DNA of 64,000 bases from Pseudisothecium myosuroides (lineage: Eukaryota; Streptophyta; Bryopsida; Hypnales; Lembophyllaceae): contig OX637289.1 in NCBI GenBank assembly GCA_951799445.1, positions 48,522,264-48,586,263 of the forward strand. The letters run 5' to 3'. Positions 31,213 through 41,572 of the stretch are shown here, in pieces (position 1 is the stretch's first letter; each line of letters starts with the position of its first letter). A program made the position numbers and the translations under genes. The notes under the pieces were generated by a model. The model saw only the letters and a program-made list of their open reading frames with translations, was not told the DNA's origin and did not search any database.

Positions 31213-32600
31213 ATGTATGGACTTTTTTGCTATGCAATTGAAGGGAGGCAGGAGACGGACGATTACCGCGCGATGGTCGGGAAGCACGGGGGGGGGGAAC
31301 AGACCTCAACGATTTCCTTCACGACAACTCGCCTTACCTTGTAAACTACGTGCGCCCGCGACTTCTTGGGACCCCGGACTTGAACTCAGAGTCCACAGAT
31401 TCACCAAAAGGAAGTGAGAATGAGGAAGGGAATGAGGACGAAGAAGGGGCTGAGAGGGAAGACGCAGGTGGCGAGCAGGAAACCGAACTCAGGATCAACG
31501 AGTTCGGGTCAAATGAAGATGCTCTTGGAGAGGAGGAATTGGTGGTCTTGGCCGGGGGCTTTGAAGTGCGAAACAGGGGAGGCGGACGAGGGCCACAACA
31601 GTCTGACGCAGAGATCAGTTGGAAAGAGAAAGGGAAGGCCCCGGAGGATGCAATCGACTTGGAGTATGAGAAGATTGACACGTACTCGGACATGGAAGAC
31701 TTTGAGTACCTCGAGGCTCAGATTGATGATGCTGGGCCGTCTGGGGTCGACAAGTCTGCGGATGCTGTGGGAGGTGATCCGCAAACTGGAGCGGATCGAC
31801 TATCCGGGGAACCACCCGCAACTGCAAAGTTAGCACTTCTGCCCGTGAAGACTGAGAACAAGGAGTTCTGGGCTCCGAGGACCCAGGCTAAGGCTGAGAA
31901 GGAAGAAGCCAAGAGGCTAGAGAGAGAACGGGTGAAGGAGGTGGAGGAGAAGAATCGACGGCAGGCGGAAGAAATTGAGCAGCTTAGGGAACAGATGCAG
32001 GCTTCATCGCAGGGCCCTTTAGGATCACAACCTAGAGGCAGCGATGTCCAGGGCTTGGGCGGGTCCTCGCAAGTCTCCGTTCACGAAGGAAGATCCCAAG
32101 ATTATCTTCGAGCCAAAGATAATCCGATTCCACTTCCGCCTCCTCGTCAAGATGCGGTTCTTCCTCAGCCCCTCCAAGCTCGAAATCTGGACACCTCTGT
32201 TCTCGTGGAGGCGTCGGCTCCCATACAGGTGTCTGTACCCTCCCTTCCCGTAGATTCGACGGAGCCCTCTGTCCCCGTTGAGATGCCGTGCCATGATACA
32301 GCTCCGCAGGGGACCCCTGCAGATGAGAATTATCTTCGAGGCGAGGATAACTTGCAGCAGCCCACTGGCATCGAGTTGCAGTCAGAGTCCATCCCGGAGA
32401 CGCAGGAGGGGGTAGTTGATATTGAACCTGTTCTCCCTTCGGTACCGTCAGGAATTCCGCCTGAGCCATGGGAAATGGAGAACCCCCCCGATGATGATGA
32501 CGAGACCGTGGACTATGGGGATTACCTTCAAGACGCTGAGGCCATGGAAACAGATCAGGTACCCTCTCCTCAATCTTCAGACCCTTACGATTATTCATGA
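31213..32600 (+). pseudogene. Locus A exon 3: end of methyltransferase-like fold and acidic coiled-coil tail
   Basis: After acceptor TTGTGCAG the frame begins MYGLFCYAIEGRQETDDYRA, which completes the motif I region in the way of beta-class methyltransferases (..R.xxGIExxxxY). A run of ten G at 31288-31297 then throws the frame. The matching frame resumes as DLNDFLHDNSPYLVNYVRPR, which corresponds to DMNDFLHSNSLYFAKYLRP in locus B. The ~400-residue tail is acidic and Pro/Ser-rich, with a charged coiled-coil-like stretch near 31860-32000 (KAEKEEAKRLERERVKEVEE). Two of the 21-bp palindromes lie inside this coding sequence. A change of one base in the G run would restore the frame, so sequencing error is possible. 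Confidence 0.5.
32102..32350. repeat. 21-bp palindromes 6 and 7 of locus A, inside the coding exon
   Basis: 32102-32122 and 32330-32350. Read in the exon frame both encode a YLR-x2-DN peptide (DYLRAKDN and NYLRGEDN). Confidence 0.8.
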
Positions 32601-33125
32601 GTGACTCGATTGCCGTCTGCTGGATGTTTGATGTGGATTCCATCTTGCCTTCGTTTCCCGGTCAAAGGCACTTATGTCTGTTGCATCTGACTTTCAAGGG
32701 GGAGTGGACAGTCTTTGATTGTGTGGCGTCGACAAACGATCCACATTTGATTGCCTCTTGTAGCATAGTGTACAGTTAGGAACGAACGGTAGTTGGCACT
32801 TGTACATAATCCGCTAGAGATCAGCACGCTTTCTTCCGGATGTATCTTAAAATATTTTGAAATAAATATACGCGACACTTATTCATTGAACTCATGTCTA
32901 ATGAATTGATCTTGTCCATATTTGTGCCCAGCCCCAAAAAATTAGAAGTGTGCACCGTCCGTTGGCAATGAGGCAATCACTTAACTGAGGGGTTCTGCAA
33001 TCGTTTAGTGGAAATCTCTGCTTGTCGCCGTTTTATGACTCTCATGAATCTGCATTTCAACAGGTAACCACAACTCTCTTGTGTTATGCTTGCTTCAGGT
33101 AGTATAGGCCGGACGCGGAGAGAAT

Positions 33126-33959
33126 TTGCCGCGGAGAGTGTCCTCGGTAGTGGTTGCACTGCGACAGAAGTGGTTGAACATCGTGTTTGACTTGAACGGG
33201 GTGCTTGCCGAGTGCATTAATCAGTCGGCATACAAGGGTAAAACAAAATACACGGTCAACGATAGGGTCTTCAGCGATAAGCACCCCACCATTATTGGCC
33301 ATAAGGCCGTATTCGTTCGTCCAGACTTGAGGGAATTCCTAGACGAGGTATCTAATATCGCTAATCGCGTCGTAGTCTGGAGCTCCATGGTGAAGAAGAA
33401 TATGGAGCCCATAGCAGGATTCTTGTTCCAGTTCTATAGTAAGTCGGAACCCTTCGACATCCTAGGACAAGAAAAGTGTCGGGTGGTCCAAACCTCAAAG
33501 AACCAATTCCTTAGACATGGTAACAATTCCTTCAAGAGCCTTTTCCTCAAAGTGCTGGAAGATCACTTCTTCCTAGATCCAAACAATCCTACGGCTTTTA
33601 ACAGTGACAACACTATTCTCATTGACGACTCCCCCTTAAAGAGTATCCTCAATGAGAACGGAAACGCCATATTCCTCGAGAGCTGGAATCAATACCAGCG
33701 GAGGGACAAGGTTCTAATGGAAACGCTGTTGCCATGGCTAAAGCAACTCCACAAGGACTGTCCATCTGGTAGTCTTCGGGGGTTTGTGAACTCGAACCGG
33801 ATTGGCAAAAGCCCTCTGTCGCGAACCTCGTATGGTGCTAACGATCTCCTGCACGGATTGAAGATGTGCGCTAGATACTTGGGGTCGCGTTTCACTCTGC
33901 TTGGGATGGATTTAGTGATAGAGCCGGAGCCTGAGCCCGAGAGCGACAGAAAGGACTAG
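33126..33959 (+). CDS. FCP1/NIF-family (HAD) phosphatase-like protein
   Basis: A 277-codon frame with the layout of the FCP1 homology domain. Motif I is VFDLNGVLAE (about residues 20-29), motif II VVVWSS (about 83-88) and motif III/IV ILIDDSPLK (about 164-172), with RPDLREFLDE between I and II. Family members dephosphorylate phospho-Ser/Thr, e.g. on the RNA polymerase II tail. The canonical DxDGT has become DLNGV, so the second, acid/base Asp is Asn; activity is doubtful, although plants have other family members with this DLNG form. The C-terminus is Glu/Pro-rich. No ATG was found near the start, so the first listed base is only the limit of the open frame and an upstream exon is likely (candidate acceptor CTTCAG near 33098). 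Confidence 0.65.
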   Translation: MPRRVSSVVVALRQKWLNIVFDLNGVLAECINQSAYKGKTKYTVNDRVFSDKHPTIIGHKAVFVRPDLREFLDEVSNIANRVVVWSSMVKKNMEPIAGFLFQFYSKSEPFDILGQEKCRVVQTSKNQFLRHGNNSFKSLFLKVLEDHFFLDPNNPTAFNSDNTILIDDSPLKSILNENGNAIFLESWNQYQRRDKVLMETLLPWLKQLHKDCPSGSLRGFVNSNRIGKSPLSRTSYGANDLLHGLKMCARYLGSRFTLLGMDLVIEPEPEPESDRKD

Positions 33960-34225
33960 ACTTCCCCGTGTCGCCATAGACTCTAGGATGGATTGTACAT
34001 TTTGTAAACGTGGATTGTCTTGTGTTTGTAATTCAATTGTATCATTAAAGTTTTGAGAGTTCATTCCAACTTGTGGCCTCTCTTTATCTCTGGGGTGCTG
34101 TTTTGTATTCTTGGATTGGTGTGATGTTATGCATTGCATGTGATGTTTATGTTTATCCGTGGGCTGAAGATAAATGTTTGGGGCTTCTATGCAATTGGGG
34201 GTGGCTTCAGTTCGAAGGATCCGAT

Positions 34226-34460
34226 ATGCGTATGCTCAAACGGAATCAGCCTATAACAAGGAGCCTCTTGTCTGGATCGGAGGCGTTGCTCTCGAGGAGG
34301 TCCGGCTCGGAAGGGGGGAGCTTCTTGGCGTCTTCATATTCGAGGCCTTTCGTTTTCGGCTCCGCTACGGATGCGGCTTCGGCGGCCATAGACTTCTCTA
34401 AAGGAAATGTGGAGGAAGGCGTCGTCGACAGCCCGCCCAGTCGAGGACCGGTCGGGACCC
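34226..34460 (+). pseudogene. Ser/Arg-rich gene, 5' part, interrupted by LTR copy 3
   Basis: ATG at 34226, just after a plausible acceptor (GGCTTCAG at 34210), opens a Ser-rich frame (MRMLKRNQPITRSLL...) that meets the LTR at 34460 one base into a codon. The frame continues precisely at 39487 once the LTR and one copy of the 5-bp flank are removed, giving 304 residues in all. Function unknown; no domain recognised. Confidence 0.55.
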
Positions 34461-35945
34461 TGTGGGCGCTAGATTACCCACCCTTGGTAATAGAGCAAAC
34501 ACCGACCAGGTTCTATGCCTTTATCCACATTTTTTAATATATGGGGGTGATGTGAGCGTGGTCCACTGTGCCTTCCAAACAATTGATCTTTTTTGCTAAC
34601 GTTTCCTAAGTGTCGTGGATGGCAAAGAATAATTAGAATGCATGTAGTAACTCACAAGGTAACTGCAATGCTCAAGGGTAATTATAAAATTCTAACTCTC
34701 TAACTATCTATCCTATGTCGAGGGTACACTGGGTAGTTGGCGTCATTTCTAATGTCCCTAACTACGTAAAAAAGGGGAATCCCTATGTTCCTTCCATGAA
34801 CCTCTAAGGCTATCTTGGGTTTTTAAAACTCCACCTTGAAGTTCTACTTTTAAAAGCTATTCCTAAAGTTTCAACTCCTATTCTAACTTTTAACTCCTAC
34901 GTGTGTTCTAGATTTTTTAACTTCCCAAACTAATTAGAGAATTTAACTTCAAAATTTAATGCTACCGTTTGACTTTGTTTTGACTTTTGACTCCCAGTTT
35001 TTACTCCTAAACTAACTCTAAAATTTACCTTCTAAAGTTAACTCTATGTTTTGACTTTAACTTCAAGGTTTCACTTCCCTATTTTATTCTAAATTTACCC
35101 TCTACGTATAACTCTAGGTTTTTGACTTTTAATTCTAAATTTTTACTTCTAAAATTAATCCCAAAATTTACCCTTGAATTTTAACTCTATGGTTTGACTT
35201 TTAACTCTAGGTTTTTACTCCTAAATTAACTCTAAAATTTAACCACTACCTTTTAACTTTTAACTTCTACTCTTAGCTTTTCATTTTAACTTTTTACTTT
35301 CCCGATTGACTCTAAAGTTTAACCTTTAAATTTAATCTTAACTTTTGACTTTAGGCTTTTGACTTTCTACTTCCCAATTTGATCCTATCGTTTTAATCCT
35401 AGATTCACTCTAATGTTACCCTCCTAAATTTAATTCCAACTTTACACTCTAGGATTTTGACTTCTAATTTTAACTCTATTCCTAACTCAACTATCTACTT
35501 CCTAAGTGGATTCTACTTTTGACTTCTATTTCCTACTCTACTTTTTACTTCCCAAAGTTAACTCCAAATTTCGACTTTTGAATTTTAACTTCCCTAATTA
35601 AAATCTTAATTAACTCTAGGTTTTTAACCGTTATTTGATCTTTAATTTTATTCCTAAATTCTCCTTCTAATCTAATCCTAATTTCCGTCCATTGTTCCTT
35701 GTGGATCAAATTTAATTAAAATTCCTCCGTTCTACCCCCTATCGCTTAACTTAGCCTAACGCGGTCAGTTTACGGTCGAATCTTAAGTATAATATGTTTT
35801 TGGAAACCTCTATCACTAATCTATAACTTTTTGAATCTAAACTTCTAATTTGCACTAATCTCGGATGCTAATCACGCTCTAAAGGCTGATTAGGAAAATA
35901 AATGCTAATTAGGGAGAAACATCAAAGATTAAATTAAAAACTCAC

Positions 35946-36008
35946 CTCTTCACTACCGGTGTCGGAAATATCTTCATCCACGTCCACGTGTACATCCTCA
36001 CGCTCCAT
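35946..36008 (-). CDS. LTR leader exon, copy 3
   Basis: Minus-strand ATG plus 20 codons (MEREDVHVDVDEDISDTGSE plus Glu) followed by GTGAGTTTTT. In this orientation it would be spliced towards lower coordinates, i.e. towards locus A from the opposite side to copy 2. Confidence 0.5.
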
Positions 36009-36789
36009 GGTAGTCTTTGGCTTTGTTTTGAATTTTTTCCAAGCTCACCGCTTATTTTAGAAAATATTACAATTTTTGATGATCTAAATTCCCTCTTTCC
36101 CTTCCTCCTTTTTTTCCCTTCTTCCTCTTTCTTCTACACTAGCACTATTCCACCTAAGCTTTTATGAGACTTACACTATGGTTTCAAACTACGAGAAGGG
36201 TTTAAATGGTCCTCCTACCCTCTTACACAACTTTGCTTTGTGTCATCCTAATCCTCCTCCCATCGGTCACTATGAATTCTCAAGATTTCCTTTCCTAAGC
36301 CTACCTACTCCTAACCTAGGCTACTATTTATCGTCTCCCACCTTTGCTTGCCTACTTCATCTCCTCCTTCTCTAACCTCCTTCCATTGTATGCAGGTGTG
36401 TTTGGTGAGAGTGTGTGCAGGTGAACTTGGTGAGAGTGTGTGCAAGTGCAAGGGTTCTCCACTTTTTCCTCCCTCTTCCCTTGTGTTTTTTGTGTCAACT
36501 CTAAACCTACCCCAATCCCTAGTTTAGCAAATAATCCATCCAACCTTCTTGGTTTTGTTTTGGTTTTGTTTTGATTTTTAGAAAATCAAAAACCAAAAAA
36601 AACGCAGTCAAACAAAAAGGAGAGTTCAGTGCTGGGGATCCAACGGCCTGCCCACCACGGCCTGGCCCTCTGGCTGGTCGGCAGGGGTTGGCTGGCTGGG
36701 GGGTCGGGAAGTTTTTATTTTTATTTTTTATATTTATTTATTTTTTTAAATAAAAAATAAACAAACCAAACGGGGACCAGCTGGTTGCT

Positions 36790-37145
36790 TGTTCCGATTT
36801 GATGGCTTGACCGATGCTGGTTTGATGGCCTGGACTGATGCTGGTTTTGATGGCCTGGACTGATGCTGGTTTGATGGCCTGGACTGATGCTTGGGCTAAA
36901 ACTATTCTTGCAAAAATAAAACTAAGGTAGCTGGACTTGCAAAAACTAAGGGTAGCTGGACTTTTGCAAAAACTAAAGGTAGCTGGACTTTGCAAAAAAC
37001 TAAGGGTAGCTAGACTTTGCAAAAACTAAGGGTAGCTGGACTTTGCAAAAAACTAAAGGTAGTTGGACTTTGCAAGAACTAAGGATAGCTGGACTTTGCA
37101 AAAAAAACTAAGGGTAGCTGGACTTTGCAAAAAACTTAAGGTAAC
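36790..37145 (-). repeat. Two minisatellites in LTR copy 3
   Basis: 36790-36890 has four ~26-bp units of GATGCTGGTTTGATGGCCTG type. 36900-37145 has about nine ~27-bp units of GGTAGCTGGACTTTGCAAAA type. Neither resembles the minisatellites of copies 1 and 2. Confidence 0.8.
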
Positions 37146-37289
37146 CAGATTTTTTGCACCATAACTCTAAGGTATTAAAACTAAGGCAAGGCTAGTTTTG
37201 CCAAAGAGCCGAAAATTGTTGACAGTCTATATATCTTGGAAGCTAAACTCTGGACTTTCCCAAGGAGGTCTTGGAATCTAGACTTTGGA

Positions 37290-37760
37290 ATCTAAGGCTA
37301 TGGAGGTTCAAAGCTTCGTCGTAAGATTGGGTTTAACACCAACTTTAGGACTCGTGACACTCCATGGGTTCAAAGCTCCGCCGTCTAAGAGTATTTTAAC
37401 ACACACTGTAGGACTTGATGTTGTCACTAGTTCAAAGCTTCGCCGCCGTGAGGGGGGGTCCACACCACAAGGGAAATATTAGAAGAAGGTATAAAGACAA
37501 ACTTAAGAAACACACGTGACAAAGCCAAAGCTTCGTCGTCCCGAGGGGGGGTCCACGCAACAAGGAGGATATTAGAAGAAGATAGAAAAGACAAACTTAG
37601 AAACACATGTGACAAAGCCAAAGCTTCGCCGTTCCGAGGGGGGATCCACGCAACAAGGGGGATCTTAGAAGAGGATAAAAAAGACAAACTTAGAAATACA
37701 TGTGACAAAGCCAAAGCTTCGCCGTCCCGAGGGGGGGTCCACGCAACAAGGGAAAGATTA
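37290..37760 (-). repeat. GGCGAAGCTTTG array in LTR copy 3
   Basis: On the plus strand, CAAAGCTTCGYCGTCCCGAG followed by GGGGGTCCACGCAACAAGG recurs with a period of about 84-88 bp at least four times. It is more regular than the equivalent arrays in copies 1 and 2. Confidence 0.75.
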
Positions 37761-38184
37761 GGAGAGGGTGAGGACACGTAAGTGAGGAAAACACACGTTT
37801 TAGTACACGTAAAGACACACAACTTCACAAGCTAAAGGCCCCCCAAAGCGGCATCGCCAAGGTACGGTGGGGGGTGACTTTAGGATTAAGACAAGATTCC
37901 AAAAGACTCCTAAACTCACAAGTTAGCTCACAAAGGTATAACAAGAGAGAAACAAGGACTCTTAACTCGTAACAAAGGTACAACAACGTATGAGAAGTAC
38001 ATAAGGAAAGATAGAAGGACCCCCTAAGGACCTTCAAAGCTTGAAATCTAGCAACAATGGAGCAAAAAGTGCTCCAAAAACACCGTAGAGGTTTTGGGCT
38101 TCAAACGCCAAAATATCCAAAGCAAATTGGACCCACGGACCCAAACAAAAGTGAGGGGGTGTTTTAGAGAGAGAAATGGGGCCC

Positions 38185-38191
38185 TTATATA
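38185..38191 (-). promoter_or_regulatory. TATA box of LTR copy 3
   Basis: TATATAA on the minus strand followed by GGGCCCCATTTCTCTCTC, 1,290 bp from the LTR start at 39481. Confidence 0.55.
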
Positions 38192-39486
38192 GGTTTTCCA
38201 AGGGCTCACTCCTCTCTCTAAAGCTCTAAGGTAACCTTATCAACGGGGATTTTCATCCTCATCTTCAAAGATTTTCATCCTACATCCTAAATTTCTACTT
38301 CTACCATCTATGTTGGACCAACATCCTAACTTTTGGAGATTAGCTCTAATTGCCAAACGGATTGCGCCATTGGATCCAGATCGCCGTGTTTAATCCGAGA
38401 CCACTCTACCTCCTGTACCGAGGCCAAAAACCCATCGTAGGCTAATTTAGTTTAAAAACCAAATCGTGGTAAAATCCTAGATCTTGGGGGTCTCCTATTT
38501 TGAGAAATGTGAATAACCTAGGGTCTCCGGTAGGTGCAAGAGAGTCGGGAAGGACTTTTGGTTGACTTCGTTTCGCCATTGTATGGGCCCGGGATGCCGA
38601 TCAACGCGGCGGGGACCCCACCACGTGGTTAATTCCCGAGGAATCTCGCCGGTTCGGGTATTTGCCGCTATCGGAATGTCGTGAAACTTCACAGAGCGCA
38701 TCATTAATATAAAACAAGCTAGTCTAATTTTTAGTGAGATTTTATTGTAACCTGGGTAATTTCCATGAAATTCCCGTTGGAGGTTAGGAGGATTGACCAC
38801 CCGGAAAAGGTTCTTCTGCAAGTCAGAAGATGCTGGGATTTTTCACGTGACCTCTCAGAAAGTCGCATGAAAGACGTGCGGGTGTGTTTCCGTACCTGGC
38901 ACGATTGGTCAATGGAGATTTAAAATTGGCCATCTCCTTGAATTAGCGACGGTGCGGGAATCTTCTGCAGGTGGAGGAATCTTGGCGAACCGATTTCGCC
39001 ATTGGACTCTTGGCATGGGATTCACCCTAGATCACCATCTCTGGGCTGTAGATTCCTCCATGGGCCCGGCCTTGCGTGAGTGGCTCCTACATGCTAACAA
39101 TCAGGATTTTGGGAATTCGTCGATCTAATGGGGAATTCTAAATCTAACTCTAGGACCCGACCTAGTGGCCTCGCTGTGGATCCTTCGGACCGACCTAGCC
39201 ATGAATCGCCACATTCATGGTGGGATTTAGCCCTTTTGGGGCTGTGTGACTCGAATCCTCCAAATCTAACCTTTTCGTTATTTCTATACTATTTTTAGGC
39301 AAGGTTTGGAGGATTCTAAGTAAAAATACAAATCTAGACCAAATACTATAATGGGTACGACACAACCCTATTTTGGTTCTACACTCTTTTTATGGGTTTT
39401 TCTATACTTTTATCAACTTTAAATTGAAAATTTCCAAAAAAATAATTCTACGAGTCTCAAGTGACAAATTGGGAGCTCACAAACCC

Positions 39487-40166
39487 CGATCTGCTCGCCG
39501 TCGCCGATGAAGTGGAAAGACTCAACACCTAGTCGACTGCGTTCTCAATCGCCAACTCCCCAGACCCCAAACGCCCCGCATAGGAAATTGTATGCGGGCA
39601 ACGATGGACATGCTGAACACCTTCGCCTCGATGATGCAGGGCTGTCACTGGTCAAAGTTGGGCATGACTCTCTCCTTGTTAGGGATCCAAAAACGAAGTT
39701 GCTTTCCGATGAATGCAGTGGAGGTCGGAGATGGCAACATAGAAGCATCGTCGAGTCCCTCTGCCACAAATCCGGGAGGAGCGGTTCCGTGCCTTCCCCT
39801 GTACCTATTTTCAGCAAACCAGTTCTTAAAAAGCATCAGCGATTAAATGTCTCACGTTCAACTGCTTCTGCAGATCCGTACATAAACATTGTCTATAGGG
39901 TGCCACTAGGACCGCCTCCTCGAAGTTCTAGAACTCTTTCCAGCGATGATATTTATTCTCGAATCGAACGCAAGCGGCGAAGACCAGTCAAAGACATACT
40001 TAAGCTGGGCAGTTGTAGCTCCTTCCGGAGTGCAACTGAATACGCAATGCCTTCCCGGCGCGAGGATATTCTTAGAGGGTATGCTAAGCAGAAAGCGCTG
40101 GAGGCGGAGAAGGAAGGGTTGGAGGCAACCAAGACCAGCTCTTCTAGCGAGAACAAGCATATTTAG
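39487..40166 (+). pseudogene. Ser/Arg-rich gene, 3' part, beyond LTR copy 3
   Basis: Continues the frame left at 34460 without a shift: ...GPVGT from the left joins PICSPSPMKWKD on the right. The C-terminal 220 residues are basic and Ser-rich, with an RIERKRRRPVKDIL stretch (possible nuclear localisation signal) and a charged helix AKQKALEAEKEGLEATK before the stop at 40164-40166. No domain recognised. Confidence 0.55.
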
Positions 40167-40845
40167 CAGAGTCGTTCTTCTTCACAGTGGAACTTCTCAT
40201 GATAACAATCATTACTATTAATAGAATAGCCATTGCCGTACAAAAAATGACCATTTTTAGCAAGGTAGAGCGACTCATGTGCACATAGCCTCTACTATTT
40301 TGTCACCAGGTCATTTAGAATTAAGTAGATGTCACTTCCTATGATTGAAGTGAATTACGTAGATACGTAAGATAAACTGTTTCATATGTACATGGGTTCT
40401 CAAGTAAATTCATGTCCGTCAATGTAAAGTGGCCCGCTTTTAATAATGTCACATACTTTTTGGCTAAGAATCATGTAGCGTTTTGGAAATGTAACATGCT
40501 TCCATCTTGCTTTGTACTTATAATGTCTAATCTCTTAATCGTCTTATTTTAGTGTTGCCTATATTTATCTTTGACTTTAAAAATTTATCTTTGAATGATG
40601 GGACTTAAGGTCTAAAAATGACCAGTTTCCCTCATTTTAATGAATATGACCTTTTAATTGTCCCATTATTTTATGTGTATATGAATCCTATTTGTAGTTG
40701 TGAGAGTCTCATTATTAAATTGTTATTTTAATTTAGTTGAACTTACTATTCAAAGAGAGTGATTCTCCACATTCAAATAGCATCATGAGTCATTTAGTAG
40801 GTTTTTCTTGGAAGCTGATTTTAATTCTGGATTGTTAGAGTGCGG
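40167..40845 (+). other. AT-rich intergenic DNA downstream of the disrupted gene
   Basis: No open frame of note. Probably 3' UTR followed by spacer. Confidence 0.4.
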
Positions 40846-40849
40846 ATTC

Positions 40850-41205
40850 TGAACTGGGCACTCCTATCATCTAAAGATCGCCTGAACAGGAGAACTCATG
40901 ATCTTTTCTGATATAGGTACTTCCATGAATTCAATATCGCTTGATCAGGAGAATTCACGACTTATCTGATCTGGAAATTTGTATCATTTCAAGATAGCTT
41001 AATCAGGAGAACACCCGATCTTTTTGAATTGGATACTACTATGTACTCAAGATTGTATGATCAGGAGAATTCACGATTGATTCTGAACAGGGTACTTCTA
41101 GCATCTCAAGATTGCTTGATCAGGGAAATTCACAATCTTTCCTGAACTAGGCACTTCTATCATCTCAAGATCGCTTCATCAGAAGAACTCATGATCTTTT
41201 CTTCT
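40850..41205 (+). repeat. ~60-bp tandem repeat, six units
   Basis: Units share TATCATCTCAAGATCGCTTG followed by ATCAGGAGAATTCACGATCTTTTCTGAACTGGGTACTTC-type sequence. The CAGGAGA landmark recurs near 40887, 40946, 41005 and 41063, with degenerate forms near 41122 and 41180. Divergence between units is about 15-25 percent. Confidence 0.8.
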
Positions 41206-41572
41206 TGTTTGTAATGGATAGACAGTCACGGAGAAGAGTGCAACATCAACTTCTGTTTCCGCAATCATAGGCAATATTTGCTTAGCAATAGTATTATCGA
41301 TCTCTGGATATTCATGCATTATGCGTTTTCTAATTTACACGTTTTAAGTATTGAAGAAAGTTCAATTTCATGGGAACTAAGTGGTCTCTACTATACTTTA
41401 ATAGCCTTCACCTATATATTTTTGTTTTGTTACTTCGGATACTCCATGGGCATCCTTTAGTACTATACTTTAGGTGAGCGTACATCCATGTGTGCTGGAG
41501 TGAGTGAGAGCAATTAATATACAAATCTTCTTTCTTTACATTTCTTTGCTGAGTTTCCTTTGGTCTTTGCAG

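Larger units (their letters stand above)
34461..39481 (-). mobile_element. Solo LTR family A, complete copy 3, in reverse
   Basis: A 5,021-bp element beginning TGTGGGCGCTAG and ending GGGAGCTCACA on the plus strand, flanked by gaccc (34456-34460) and aaccc (39482-39486), a 4/5 match. TATA box, GGCGAAGCTTTG array, leader exon and right end are all present in reverse order. It has split a reading frame (34226-34460 and 39487-40166). Confidence 0.85.

Noticed and set aside
23536..39481. The whole interval as one giant transposon with 5-kb terminal inverted repeats
   Set aside because: Copy 3 alone has a 4/5-bp target duplication and splits a frame that rejoins exactly, and copy 1 stands alone elsewhere. 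Two independent LTR events explain the arrangement better.
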